Below are positions 12,101 to 23,206 of a stretch of DNA of 54,365 nucleotides, one piece after another. The translations under genes were made by a program, and so were the position numbers. Source of the DNA: Spirogloea muscicola (Eukaryota > Streptophyta > Zygnematophyceae > Spirogloeales > Spirogloeaceae); assembly GCA_009602725.1 (NCBI GenBank), contig WELB01000026.1:738236-792600 (forward strand). Reading direction: 5' to 3'. How positions within the stretch are numbered: the stretch's first letter is position 1; each line of letters opens with the position of its first letter. The notes beneath the pieces are model-generated. The model worked only from the letters and a program-made list of their open reading frames with translations. It did not search any database and had not been told where the DNA came from.

Positions 12101-13628
12101 CGCAGATGCCAACAATGCTTGCACCTTCACTGTTAGTTTGAAAGTCAGTTGCCCAGCCATGAGGCCACATGACTTCTTTAACTTGATAAATGTCCGGTCT
12201 GATGAGAGAGCTGTACCTGCTGATAGCAGTATGACAGGAGGTAGTCTTCTTCCTGGAGGAAGTCTTCTTGCCCCAGTCTGACATGTGACAAGCTCGGTGG
12301 CGATGGCCAAGCTGGAGGCGCCGACGCGGAGGGCTGCAGATTGGGGTGAGGAAGTGAGTAGACCAGAGTAGACTGGACAGGAGCGAGCTCGCCAGAACGC
12401 ATGGACACTTAGACAGAGCAACTACAAGTATATCACGTTGTTGGGCCTGCGGAGGTTCGCTCGTCGTCCTAGCTGCTGCTGCCCTGCACCTCGTCAGAGA
12501 ACGTCTAGTACGATGGTGGAGCAGTGGGATGCCCATCTGGGAGCTCTCCTGCGGACTCCGGCAACCTGCTGCTGCTTGCTTGCAGCCCTGTGCCATGGTC
12601 TACTGCCGACTGGTCCTACCTGTAGAGTGAGGCGTCCCTGGCGCACGATCGTCCAGGTCCAGTAAGTGGGGACAGCTCCTGCATTGCAGCAGATTTGTCT
12701 CGGACGGCATAGAACCAGCAGTTGTACGGCCGGTGCATTCCGCAGTACTCCACCGTTGCACATATTCTGCGACATGAAGGAGCGGGAATTGTCGACAAGA
12801 AGGCTTGCTTCTGAGCTACGGCCACTGCCCAAGCGGCAACATTGACAGAGATGCTTCCAGAAGCGTGCGGAGCAAGACATGAGGTGCAGTGGTTCAATGC
12901 TCGAACGACAAACCTCTTAGATATGGAGGGCTTGGCAAACATGACAAGCCGCGTGGCGCCCAGCTGCTTGGCCTCCTTCACTATGGCTTCGCCGCGGTTC
13001 TCGCTGCACACTGGCCGTAGCTCCACAAGTATCTGCATGCATGGAAAAGTGGCTGGAGCTCGCTTCAATGGAAAGACGGAATGGATTGCGGCCAGGCTGC
13101 CACTGCATTGTGTACTTGCATTGTAGTCAGTTGCTATCTAGTGTGAAGGGATTCCACGTAGGCATGCAGCCCGATAGGATAGTAGCGAAAAGGGGGGTGC
13201 GCGCACCTTCCTGGCAGCAAAGTCGTCGCGGTAGGTGCGAAGCATCGGCATGACGACGTCATTGACGTGCTCATCAAGCTGCTCGTCGGTGGCGCTGGCC
13301 ACGGGGCAGTTGCCTGCAGGCAGGCACCAGCGCGTGATACGCTTACAACGCTGTCTACCATTGGGTGCCTCGAGATGAAGGTGTACAGTGGTGGTGGCAG
13401 TAACGCTGATGGTTGTGACCCTGGCAGCTGGTAAGCAGGGAGGTTCTACTGGCGGAAGAGGAGGGCTGCTCTCACCGGCGGGGAGCTGGGTGATGGCATG
13501 GACGAGGACAACCTTGTCCCCGCGCCCGCGGCGGTAGAGCTCCTTGAGCCGGAGCCAGTGCGCGGCGGTGCGCGACGACAGGGGTTGCTGCCGACGGCGA
13601 CCACAAATACCTCGCGGGGCGGCGCCAT
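9171..13628 (-). CDS. USP / coiled-coil / protein kinase / U-box protein, copy A (frameshifted)
   Basis: Probable E3 ubiquitin ligase fused to a Ser/Thr kinase, as in plant PUB-type receptor-like cytoplasmic kinases. From the start (ATG 13626-13628): USP-like half MAPPREVFVVAVGSN then RRGRGDKVVLVHAITQLPAG; HVNDVVMPMLRTYRDD (about 13207-13310); LGATRLVMFAKPS (about 12920-13040); Ser/Pro-rich linker; coiled coils at about 12000-12100 and 11480-11740. Kinase exons: 11169-11312 (GEGGYGSVYRG, VAVKVFK), 10853-11041 (IQHPHLVMLLGCC), 10434-10541 (HRDLKPANILLD) and 10046-10244 (DVG in place of DFG; GTLPYVDPEFYSTGQWGTKS). DVG is usual in plant U-box kinases. The U-box is in 9530-9817 (FFACPITQ) and 9171-9353 (EPVIAADGHTYERDAIARWL). 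One base is missing from the USP exon near 13581-13584, so the gene may be broken or the base miscalled. Exact limits of the middle exons are uncertain. Confidence 0.85.
13581..13584 (-). other. Apparent one-base frameshift in the USP exon of copy A
   Basis: On the coding strand the codons run GGC AGC AAC CCC TGT. The family sequence (copy B has VGSDRASSREAALWLQ) needs the other frame from here on (LSSRTAAHWLRLKELYRRG). Adding one base to the C4 run would restore it. This is either a sequencing or assembly error in a homopolymer or a real null mutation. Confidence 0.7.
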
Positions 13629-13664
13629 CGCCGCCCCGACCCGGAGGGTCTCCCCTCAGCTCAT

Positions 13665-13918
13665 GTGACGTCCTCTTGCTGCACCGCGTTCTGCGTCCCG
13701 ACTCCAAGAACAGCAGAGCGAGCAGCCCGGCTGCAACGTTGTCGCTTGCTCAAGCTCACAGGAAGCGCTTTGCTATGTCCCCACTGCAGCGGTCCTTCAG
13801 CACTTGCCGTCCACTTGCGTGCAGGTCGCGCCTTGGCTGCTGCCTCCGGGTTCCCACGCCTTTCCGACACCTCTCCGCCCTCTACTCATTCCGACGTGCA
13901 CTTGCTGACTCGACGTGA
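13665..13918 (+). mobile_element. Repeat-family ORF fragment (plus orientation)
   Basis: Reads ALAVHLRAGRALAAASG then STHSDVHLLTRRD and stop, homologous to the end of the frame at 15206-15916 (LHLRAGRALAAASG, SLSDLRLLSRGY, stop). It starts 37 bases upstream of the start codon of U-box kinase copy A, on the opposite strand, so an element sits in or beside that promoter. Confidence 0.65.
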
Positions 13919-14439
13919 TTGAGCGCCTCTTGCTGACGTCGTGGAGACTAGTATCTCTCCGGCCTCACAGCCACTGCCGTTCGTTGAAAGAGCCGGTACC
14001 CCGTCAGGCGGGGTGGCGGGGCGACGCCGCCATGGCAGCCGTCGGAGCTGGCCAATTCCAGAGGGCGGTGGCCGGGAGAGAATAGCCCAGAAAAATGAAT
14101 GGACAAAGTCCAGCACTAGGAAGTCAAACGAGCTGAGGGGAAGAAGAGCAGGGAACCCCGCTGAGACCCGCTCGGGGCAGGAAGTCTGCCGCTATTCAAA
14201 GGCGGGTGTAATGCCGACACCAAGTGCCTACAAAGTGAGCCCGTCGTAGCCCCTGAAGCCCTCCTTGTACTTGGCCACTCAGGCCCTCCGTCAACCCGTA
14301 CACACTCCTTTTGCCTCGTGTCAGCAAGTAGGAAGACGCGCGGGCGCATGAAATATAAGTGAGGCCAATTCAAGCCAAAACCATTGTTCTGGCAGAAAGT
14401 AATGCAAAAAATACGACTACATGAAAGGCTACAGCAACA

Positions 14440-14800
14440 AGGAAAGAGCTCTTTCAATCAACGGCAGTGGCTGTGAGAGGCCAGCCTGAAGGGGCCGGAT
14501 GCGCAAGAAGCAGGTTGCTAATTCCAAGACGTCAGCAAGTTGGCGTTCACCAAGTGCAAGTCAGAATAAGTAGAGGGCGGAAAAGTGTTGTCCTGACGGA
14601 ACCAAGAGGCAGCAACCAAGGCGTGGCCTGCACGCAAGTGGACGGCAAATCCTAAGGACCGCTGCAGGGAGACTGCAAGGCGCATCCTGTACACCTGAGC
14701 AAGCGAACCCGATGGCACTGAAGCCGGGCTGCTCTTTGGCGGTGGGACACAGCACGCCGCGCAAGCAGAGACGGGACTTGCAGCCTGCCCCACCGCTTAA
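14440..14800 (-). mobile_element. Repeat-family ORF fragment (minus orientation)
   Basis: On the minus strand: SGSLAQVYRMRLAVSLQRSL, then AVHLRAGHALVAASW and STYSDLHLVNANLL. This matches the SLAQVYRMRLAVSLQRS...LRAGRALAAASG block of the 15206-15916 copy. It is flanked on the left by ggctgtgagaggccagcc (about 14468-14485), a decayed version of the family stem-loop. Confidence 0.65.
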
Positions 14801-14924
14801 GTCTTCCTTTCTGGGCCCGCTTTCAGGAACCCGCCCTGCAGGCGGCAGCCATCCTGCACCGGCTCGACGGCGCTGGCGACAGTGGCGGCTTTCGATATCA
14901 GCAGCCGCATTCCCTCTTTTTTTT

Positions 14925-15112
14925 CAGGAACCCAGCTTCTCTGACCTGGGGCTGCTTAGCAGGGGTTACTGAGTGCTTCGTAGCTGCATAGTCTACTTCT
15001 TTATGTGCTCGTCTTTCTTAGTGCTTCCCCTGGCCCCTTCTCGTCCTTAGTTCTTTCATTTTTGGGCTGGCTTCTTCCAGCGCCTATCCCCAATGGGCGA
15101 GCCCTTCTTCTT
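14925..15112 (+). mobile_element. 3' tail of a repeat-family copy (plus orientation)
   Basis: Runs from the ORF end (SLSDL.., stop near 14969) through TTACTGAGTGCTTCGTAGCTGC and a tail carrying the stem-loop gggctggcttcttccagc (15064-15081) to aatgggcgagcccttctt. It is the inverse of 15206-15390, so the two copies meet tail to tail. Confidence 0.7.
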
Positions 15113-15205
15113 CTTTGGGCTGGCCTCTCTCGCTGCGGCCTCCAGCTTTCGTCAGGGGGATAGTTTTCCGGCAGCTAGTCTGTCGGATGTGAGGCTCCTT
15201 ACTGG
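15113..15205 (+). mobile_element. Short repeat-family fragment between two inverted tails
   Basis: Carries CTCGCTGCGGCCTCCAGCTT then GGCAGCTAGTCTGTCGGATG, matching the last 75 bases of the reading frame in the 24158-24415 copy. It forms the spacer of the tail-to-tail inverted pair, as if one copy had inserted into another. Confidence 0.6.
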
Positions 15206-15916
15206 GAAGGGCTCGCCCATTGAGGATAGGGGCTGGAAAAAGCCAGCCCAGAAAAGAATGTACAAAGGACGAGAAGGGGCCAGGGGAAGTACGAAGAACA
15301 ACAAGCATAGAAAAGAAACGAAGCAGCTACGAAGCACTCAGTAACCCCTGCTAAGCAGCCTCAGGTCAGAGAGACTGGGTTCCTGGAAGCGGGTCCCCTG
15401 GCCAGAGCCAGAGGCAGCAGCGAGGGCTCTGCCTGCACGCAGGTGCAGAGCGCGGGCCATAGACCTCTGTAGCGAGACGGCCAAGCGCATGCGGTACACC
15501 TGCGCTAGCGACGCTGCTGCATGGGAGTCCACCGGCTCCCAATGGAAGCGGCGGGCAATGGCGTGACGAGAGAGCTGGTTGAGCAGCTCGAGCCACCGAG
15601 CGCCCAGCGCCCCGTGCGTATCGATGGCGAGCGGGAAGAACTCGTCTTCCCGCGGGTGATCTGCGTATTTTAGCTCCTTGGCCCGAGCTGCGCAGGCTAC
15701 CGCATACCCAGCTTTGGTGGCACACTCGGTTGGATGGGAGCGGTCATAGGAGTCGGTGGTCACCACGTCCAGGAGAAGACGTGGCCCGCCTGCCGGTGGG
15801 GTGGCCACAAGGTCCACGCGACGAGCGTGGAGACCGTCGGCCCGTTGCTGGAGCGGCATGACGGCAGAGTTCTCGGCTGCCACCGAGAAGCCAGCCTCCA
15901 CAAGGATGCCATGCAT
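15206..15916 (-). mobile_element. Longest repeat-family copy: C-terminal ORF with nuclease-like motifs
   Basis: Minus-strand frame open from about 15916 to the stop at 15338, followed by the stem-loop tail down to 15206. About 190 residues: HARRVDLVATPPAGGPRLLL, DVVTTD, AKELKYADHPREDEFFPLAI, DTHGALGARWLELLNQLSRH, SLAQVYRMRLAVSLQRSMAR, LHLRAGRALAAASG, SLSDLRLLSRGY. The spacing R-D...LLLDVVTTD...K-KYADH...FFPLAIDTHGALG resembles the endonuclease-like C-terminal domain of some non-LTR retrotransposons of algae and protists, but no reverse transcriptase is present. An origin in such an element is my inference. Positions 15206-15668 are nearly identical to 24801-25264. Confidence 0.6.
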
Positions 15917-15967
15917 CGCATCCCGGAGATGGTCATGCGCCGCTGTCCGCTCTCCGCCGTGGGAACA

Positions 15968-16145
15968 GCGCCTTACTCGTAACCACTGAGTGGTCCATCC
16001 CCCCTTCTGCCATAGCCTCTTCAGGCCCCACAGTCGCTGCTTAGCTCGTATTGGCCCCTTCGAACCTTGTCAATTCTTTTCGGGCTGGCTTCTCAGGGCC
16101 GTTGCCCCCATTGGGAGAGCCACTTCTTTCTCTCACAGCACCAGT
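15968..16145 (+). mobile_element. Repeat-family tail, second subtype
   Basis: Begins at CTCGTAACCACTGAGTGGTC, contains CCCCTTCGAACCTTGTCAAT and a decayed stem-loop gggctggcttctcagggc, and ends gggagagccacttctttctc. The same order occurs at 24401-24545, and it differs from the tail at 15206-15340. Two tail subtypes therefore exist. Confidence 0.6.
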
Positions 16146-16429
16146 CACCTTGGCCGCGCTTTCTTCTCACCGGTTGACTTCCGCCCGCGCGGCCCGGTCG
16201 GATCGGATCGCCATCCGACGGCGGGCGCCCCCCTCGAGCTCGGGGCCCAGCGTCCGTGCTGAGCGAGCCGCTCCCCGCTCTAGCCGATTTCTGCGCTCCC
16301 TCGCGGGTACTGAGCTTCCCTCTGCATCGTCTCGTGTTCTGATAGTAAAGCAAGCGCGGCCAGATTGACTGGTGGCTTTAGTCCTTCTGTAGTGTAGTCT
16401 TTTTCCGGCACCTCTTTCTTTAGCTTTGG

Positions 16430-16930
16430 ACACTGTCCACTCTTTTTGGGCTGGCTTTGCCAGCCCTTCTTCTCTATGGGCGAGCAGTGAGCTCTGACAG
16501 ATTGAGCGGGGGCTGTGATTCTCTTACATAGCTGTGTGATTCTGGCGCCTTCCGGCCTTGGGACCTTGTCCATGCCTTCTGGAGGGCTGGGCCATCACAG
16601 CCCCCGCCCCCTCTGGGAGAGCTCGCTTTCTGTGAATGGCCAGCCCAGACAGAGTGGACACGGTCCGAACTGCCGAAAGGAAGAAGGAAGACGCTTCCAG
16701 GAGAGGGCGGTGGCTGGGCGAGGCCAGCTCAGGCAAAAGAATGAACAAAGCCCGAAGGGACCAGAGGGCGCCATCACCACACAGCCATGCAAAAGACCAC
16801 AGCGATGGGAGCTTAGTGACCCCAAGTCAGCACCCGCAAGTCGGAGTACTTGCAGCTGGAAAAGAGGCACCTCAACGAGACCCAGAAGTAGCAGCCAAAG
16901 CGCGGCTGCACGCAAGTGCACAGAGTGAGC
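16430..16930. repeat. More decayed repeat-family sequence in both orientations
   Basis: Contains gggctggctttgccagcccttcttctctatggg-like units (16448-16480), gggctgggccatcacagccc (16583-16602), ggccagcccagacagagtgg (16638-16657) and aggccagctcaggcaaaaga (16721-16740). The last 100 bases recall the antisense of the ORF end (gcggctgcacgcaagtgcac). Too decayed for a reading frame. Confidence 0.5.
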
Positions 16931-18330
16931 CAGCCCTAATTTGTGTTATCTGATCTGTCACCTTAGCCCCTGGTTCATTGTATCTTTGGTCTTTTAACAC
17001 ATTGTACCTTGCATGCTTTGGCCATTCTTTCACTTATGCACACAGCGCTATGCAGTGCGCGGTGCGACGTGCGCGGTGCCTTGCGCTTCACCGATCACAG
17101 GCGTCTGCTGTGTATCTGTGTACACCCCCCGCTTTTGGCTGCCGCTATTGGTTCTTCTGGCATAGGACTCCTTCGCTGCTGCCAGTTATCCTGACTGGCG
17201 ATTGCTGACTCGGAGTTGCTGAGTGGCTCTCTACAGTAGATTCTCGCTTTGCAGAGGAATCTGTCTTCTCTTTGTATTGGGGCTTACTTGCAAATCCTCG
17301 TGCACCCTTTGGGGCTGTCATCCAGCGCACTCTGTAGAAGAGCACCTCCTCTCTAAGGGCACGGAAAGGCTTTTGTCAGAGGCCAGCGCTTACTCTCTCC
17401 CCCAGAACAATGGACAGAAAGGCGAGCAGCATCAGAGAGGGAGAGAGGAGAGCAGCAAGCTGAGTGCAACAGGCAAGAGGGCCGTTGAAGAAGGTACAAG
17501 GTGACGTGGACGATGGTGAAGAGGGAGGCCTTTGCCTCCAGTATGAATGCTGTACATACACAGAGTACAGCTGAGGGTTATAACAGTTCGATGTATATCA
17601 ATAGCAGAAAGGCTCAAGACTGCAATTGAGAGGACGTGTAAATAGTATCTGCAGATGTCGTGGGACGATTACTTCTTTCTTATTATGAAAATATCTCATA
17701 AGATTCACTTCTCAAGGACTGAATTTTATCGGCAGACCATCTTTTATGCTCCAAGCCAGAGCACTACACCAGGCAAGAACTTAGAAAGTACAGTCAAGAG
17801 CTTCAAATGTGAGTGGCGTATATGCATCCGGTCAATGACTCTGCAGTTGGGCAAATCTGTTGGGCTGAGAAGATGATCCGCGAGTCAATGACCACAAGCA
17901 GAACAAGCTGGCAACAAGCACTGTGAGAATGCTGTGGGCAGACAGACGATCTCAGTATGTCAATATGGCATAATGTACAGTCATTGTTTGTGATGGTCAG
18001 CACGGTGAGGCCCATGAGGCGAGGAAATTCTCACCAGCCGTAGCAAAGGATGTGATACTTTTGACTGGTCTACTATTCAGGTATACCGATGACAAGATTG
18101 TATGTACGGGCTTCTAAAGGAAGCGCGGCACGCTCATGAGCAAAGGCGATGCCAAAGAGGCTCAGAGCAAACAGGGCTCAGGAAGAGCAGTTGGCAAGGG
18201 AGCCTGTGAGCATACGGTAGAAGGTTGGACTAACACGCACTACAGAAGTTACTTAAAGTTTGACCTAAACTTTGCGGATTTTGGGCTGCTATTGGTAACC
18301 ATTGGCCAATGGAGGCTGGCAGCTGCTGCT
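16931..18330. other. Spacer without a recognised gene
   Basis: About 1.4 kb downstream (3' side) of U-box kinase copy B. Short open frames are present but none has family motifs or splice-compatible neighbours. It holds the probable 3' untranslated region of copy B close to 18330; otherwise I see nothing. Confidence 0.5.
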
Positions 18331-21300
18331 CTACTGCCCTCTCCGGAGCTTCCAGTCCAGTATCATGCTCCGCAGCGCATAGTTGGGCATAAGCGTTTTG
18401 TGCGGCAGCTCACAATTCGTCATGGGCGACGTATCATTGCTGCTCAGCCACGTGGCAATGGCCACGCGCTCGTACGTGTGCCCATCAGCCGCGAGCACAG
18501 GATCTTCCATCACGTCCTGGGAGCACGGGCACAATTCTCCATTAAATTCACCAAATTGTGTGCAGTATTTGCTTTGAGCCTAATGCCAAGGTCCCAGATT
18601 CACATTCAGAAGCTGTCGCTAGTAATAACCCAGTCATGCCAGATCAACATCTCGTCACCCATAATTACACGATGCAGGTTACCAGTCATTTTTCCAACAC
18701 CTAAGCAGCAATTTCCAGAGGTCAAGCCTGAGGAAGTCTCGAAACGTTGCCCCTTACCTGCGTGATAGGGCACAAGAAGTATGCATTGAAACTGCTGGCA
18801 AGCGGGAAAGTGCGCTGGGCAGGCGCCTCCCTATCAGCGGCTTCCTTGGCAGTCGTGCGGAGGGCGTCGAGGCGAGCCATGACGATTGCAAGCTCTGGAC
18901 GGTCCTTGCGCCGCATCGTCACACACTCAAGCGCAAGAAGAGCCAGCTCCAGCGCAACATTGCGGGGCCACTTGCCACTCGCCGGGTCCAGGACGCTCTC
19001 CAGATTGTCCCTCTGTACCGCGTCTTCCACCTTGTCCATGATCTGACCCACATGTGCAGCAGCAACTGTCATCTCTCGGCCAACGGAGAATCAATGACCC
19101 AATTCACCATTCACACTTGGGGCACGTATGGACTAAGTCTTCCAGACCACATCAAACGGACTTAACACGTGGAACGATCTTAGACTGAACAAAGGTCTCA
19201 ATAAGCAACCTGGACTTTCCCGGTGAGCAGCTGGAGAAGCACAATTCCGAGGCTGTAGACATCAGACTTGGTGCCCCACCGGCCCGTCATATAGAACTCG
19301 GGGTCCACGTATGCAAGCGTGCCGACCGCACGGGTCTGTGTCACGTGCGTCCGCATTGTCAGCTGGCCAGTGATGCCCGGCATGAGCTCCGCCATGCCCA
19401 CATCCTGCAACAACCAAAATTGGGGCCTCCAATCAGCATCAGCACCAATGAAGAGATGGGCATCCACATGGGCTTGATCAAGCAGAGCATAAGACAATAT
19501 GATTGTCGGCAATTCCTCCAAAGACAGGCTCACCGCAAGCTTCCCCACGAAGTTTTGATCCAGCAAAATGTTTGCTGCCTTCAGGTCTCTGTGGACGATG
19601 GGCGGAGTGTTGCTGTGAAGGACGCCAAGCGCTGACGTGACCTGGCGGCATGTGCAACCCACCAAAGTCTTGTAAGCATTGACGTCAACAAAGCACTCTG
19701 AGGTTATTTCTGCAAGGTCATCTTGACATGCCTACATGCTGGAGCTAGAATCAGTGACTTCGCCAGCTTTTGCAATGGCAGATGTAAATGACCACCAGAC
19801 ATGCTTTTACACCAGGGCTTTAGGGAGGCCATAGTTGTCACGCTCTGTGACCACAGGACGGAAGAGGAAGTAAGTGATCGAAGCACATCTGTTCTCATAC
19901 CTCTGCTGCGACACGTATCCGGGTGTACCATGGCAGGGCTGCCTGACCAGTCAGGTGCTCTTCCAGATTCCCATTGGCGCAATAGTCATAGACTATAGCA
20001 AAATGGCACGGGCCATCGTCTGTGACTTCGACGCAGCAGCCCAGAAGCATGACCAGATGTGGGTGCTGTATGCGCCCCAGCAGCTCCACCTGACAGACTC
20101 GACAGTGACCGTCAGTCGGCTTTGACATAGTAAGTGAGACGGTCCACTGTCCGATACAAAATAGTGGAAGTGGGAAGCTGTAAGAGTCACTACCAAAGGC
20201 GCCACATGATGTTAAGAAGTACCTCATGTTGAAACTCAGACCTTCCCTCGATAGCGTCTGTGCTCTTGAGGACCTTGATGGCAACATCTGTATGGTGCAG
20301 CCTGCCTCGGAATACCCAGCCATACCCGCCCTCGCCAACCTTGTGCTCCTCGCTGAAATTGTCTGTAGCAGCCTGGAAATGATCAGGCACTTGGGGCTCA
20401 GGCTTCTCTGCTGGAGAAGTCAAAGTGCTCATTGCTTATGCTATGGAAAGATAAGATAAGGAAGCGCTTGTGCCCTGGTCATCCCAAGCTTCATATCGTA
20501 AGGCTGATATGTCAAGCACCTGGAGCTCCTCCCACGTGTACGTGCGGTACTGCCTTTGCTGGGAGTTGAGGAGCTCCTGCCGGGTGTTCTGCGCGAGCGC
20601 TTCAGCTTCCTCCCGCAGCTTCGCCTGGCTCTCAGCCAGCGTCTGTGCGGCCCGCGCAGCCGCCATGGCTTCCATGCGCAGCCGGCTCTCCTCCTCGGCC
20701 AGCCGCCGCGCTTCCTCCGCAGCCTGCGTCGCCTCCTTGGAACGCTCCATGGCTGCTGCAATCTGGTCTTCCTGGGTCTTGGCCTGCACAATGAGGCCAG
20801 AGATGCCAAGTACTCTGAGCTGTCCCAAAGGGCTGTTATGTCGTTGAGAAGCAATTGACTCTCTTAAGAGGATGCACGAGAGCATCTCTCATGCTTGGTC
20901 CAGATAGCTCATGATATGTATCATCCTAGCAAGGCACGTTGTTGAAGAAGTCATTCATCACTGAGAGGATGGTGGAGGAGATATGGAGCTGCTGTACCAG
21001 CACTTGCGCACACTCGGCCGCCTCCTCTGCGCGCCGCCGGTGCTCCATTTGCTCAAGAGCCTCCTGACGGAGCTTGTTAGCTTCCAGCTCTGCCTGCGCT
21101 GCACGGGCGAGCGCCCTGTCCATCTCCTGCTTCTGATGAAGCCATGAAAAGGATTGGTGCCCTTCAGCGGCCGCAAACAACTTGCTGTTATATAAATTGG
21201 TTTTGAGTCCATTGACACACTTCATGGATCTATTGAAGACCATTGTTGGATTGAAGGCATACCTGCTGAGAGTAGTAGGACTGGACTTGTGCCCAGAGGG

Positions 21301-23206
21301 AGTCTTCTGAGCCTAGCCCCGCATCTGGGTGGCTCAATGGGGGATGGCTCAACAGGGGTGTTGGGGTCGGAGTGACCATTCGCAACGGCAACAGGGCGGG
21401 CTCCGGAGTGCAGTGTGCCTGGAATGCACTGGGTGGTGTTGAGCTTGCCGTTGAGCTGGCTGTAAGATCATGGAGGCTTGGCAGAGGGCTGTACAGACCC
21501 ATAAGCGATGGGGACTCAGAGGGAGCTTGCACACGCAGCTGCTGCAGTCTTTCAGCCTCAGTGGAGAAGCCTTGATACACTGGCGGAGCAGTGGGCTGGC
21601 GGTCTGAGAGCTCCGCCGTGGACCCAAGCGACGAGCTGCTGCTGTGGAGCAGCCCTGCGTCAGGCTTCGCCGGCAGGTCCTGCCCGTAGTGCAGGGTGTT
21701 GATGACAGGGTACAAGCTCCCCAGTGGCGAGTTTGCCGGCGGTGCGTTGCATCTATGCAACGCTCCAGGGGTCACAGGAGGACCCCTACCAGGTGACGAC
21801 GTATTGAAGTCCAAGGAGGAGCTAAACTCGCCAACAAATGAACCTGTACAGACGCAGCACACAACGTACAGAGCACCAGCATTTCACCGTCATCCAGGAA
21901 TGAAGTCAAGGAATGCTCCATGAATAGCACTGTGCTTCTATCACATAAGAAGCGCCGAGCTGTTCTTGCTGCGTGCTGACGATGTAACCAGCTATGTCGC
22001 ACCTGGCAGGGACACCTCAGACATGACAGAGGACGTCCGTGATACTGTTGGGCTGCCCAAAGTGTTGCTATTGGATGGTGTTGGGCTGCTGGCTGTGGAC
22101 GAGTCTTCTAGCTCCGCCAACATTGAAGCAGAGTCCGCGAGCGATGGCAGTTCCTGCACGGCACGCCCGCCCTGGATGGCGTACAAGCAGCAGGTCTCTG
22201 GCCGGTGCAGCCCACAGTACGCCACTGTTGCTCCGTGCCTGCCATGTGTGCAAACCCCAGCCGCCATTGAGTAACAATTGCAACACGACAAGGCTACTCT
22301 GTGAATGGAAGTGCCAACAAAGCTGCTTATCAGGACCATGTGCAGGACTTCAAGTGTGCAGGCACGGCGGGGATCTGCACTGGCTCTGGACTTGCTTGGC
22401 CGCGCGTAGCAAGATGGTCAGGCTGGGGTTTGACCTTTTGAACATCGTGGATTGCTTAGCAACCATGACGAGGCGCGTGGCACCCAGCTGCCTGGCCTCC
22501 GCCACGATGCCCTTGGCGCGAGTCTCGGTGCATACAGGCCTCAGCTCCACGGGGATCTGCAGACGAGCACGGAAGACGCGGACGGGCGCCTCAGAAGCGC
22601 CATGGGAGAGATGCGGCCAGGTCGTCTTTGCACGCGAGGCCACTGTCAGCGGTTGTATTGCGCACAACCATGCAGCGTTTAGGAGAGGGGGCGGCGCTGG
22701 TGACGTGTGCACCTGCACGGCATTAAAGTCGGCACGATACTTGAGCAGCATTGGCGCGACGATGGAGGTGAGGTGCCCGGCAAGCTGCATCTTGTTGGCG
22801 CCGGCCACGGGGCGGTTGGCTCCCACTGTGAGCAGCGCTACTATATTGTCAGCAGCTGCAGATGGTCACGGCCTTGCTATCGACCTCTCAATAATTTCTC
22901 GAATATGATGACGGAAATGTGGGCCAGTGGCAGATGGCAATGTAACGAAGAAATCGAATCATCGATAGACGGCAGCCGCCAGTCGGGGAGGCTGCAAAGA
23001 GGCGGCAATATGCGCTGCAGAAGAGTGCGAGAGCGGGCGCTAGGCCTCTCACAGATGTTGATCTTGGTGACGGCGTGGACGAGGAAGACCTTGTCGCCGC
23101 GGTCGTGGCGGTAGAGCCCCGCGCGCTGGAGCCACAGCGCGGCCTCCCGGGACGACGCGCGGTCGCTGCCGACGGCCACCGCAATCACCTCGCGCGGCTG
23201 CACCAT
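18331..23206 (-). CDS. USP / coiled-coil / protein kinase / U-box protein, copy B
   Basis: Intact paralogue of copy A. Start ATG at 23204-23206: USP exon MVQPREVIAVAVGSDRASS..DRGDKVFLVHAVTKIN (to about 23063); second exon KMQLAGHLTSIVAPMLLKYR (about 22715-22825); LGATRLVMVAKQS (about 22430-22560); YAIQGGRAVQELPS and a long Ser/Pro/Thr-rich linker (about 21990-22200, 21260-21860); coiled coils (20950-21145, 20510-20790, Glu/Ala/Arg-rich heptads). Kinase exons: 20223-20372 (GEGGYGWVFRG, VAIKVLK), 19901-20089, 19534-19641 (HRDLKAANILLD) and 19210-19404 (DVGMAELMPG; VDPEFYMTGRWGTKSDVYSL). C-terminal exons: 18758-19042 and 18331-18516 (U-box: CPITQDVMEDPVLAADGHTY, ATWLSSNDTSPMTN). Kinase Lys, HRD Asp and Asn are present, so activity is expected. 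Exon lengths 189 and 108 nt equal those of copy A. Confidence 0.9.
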
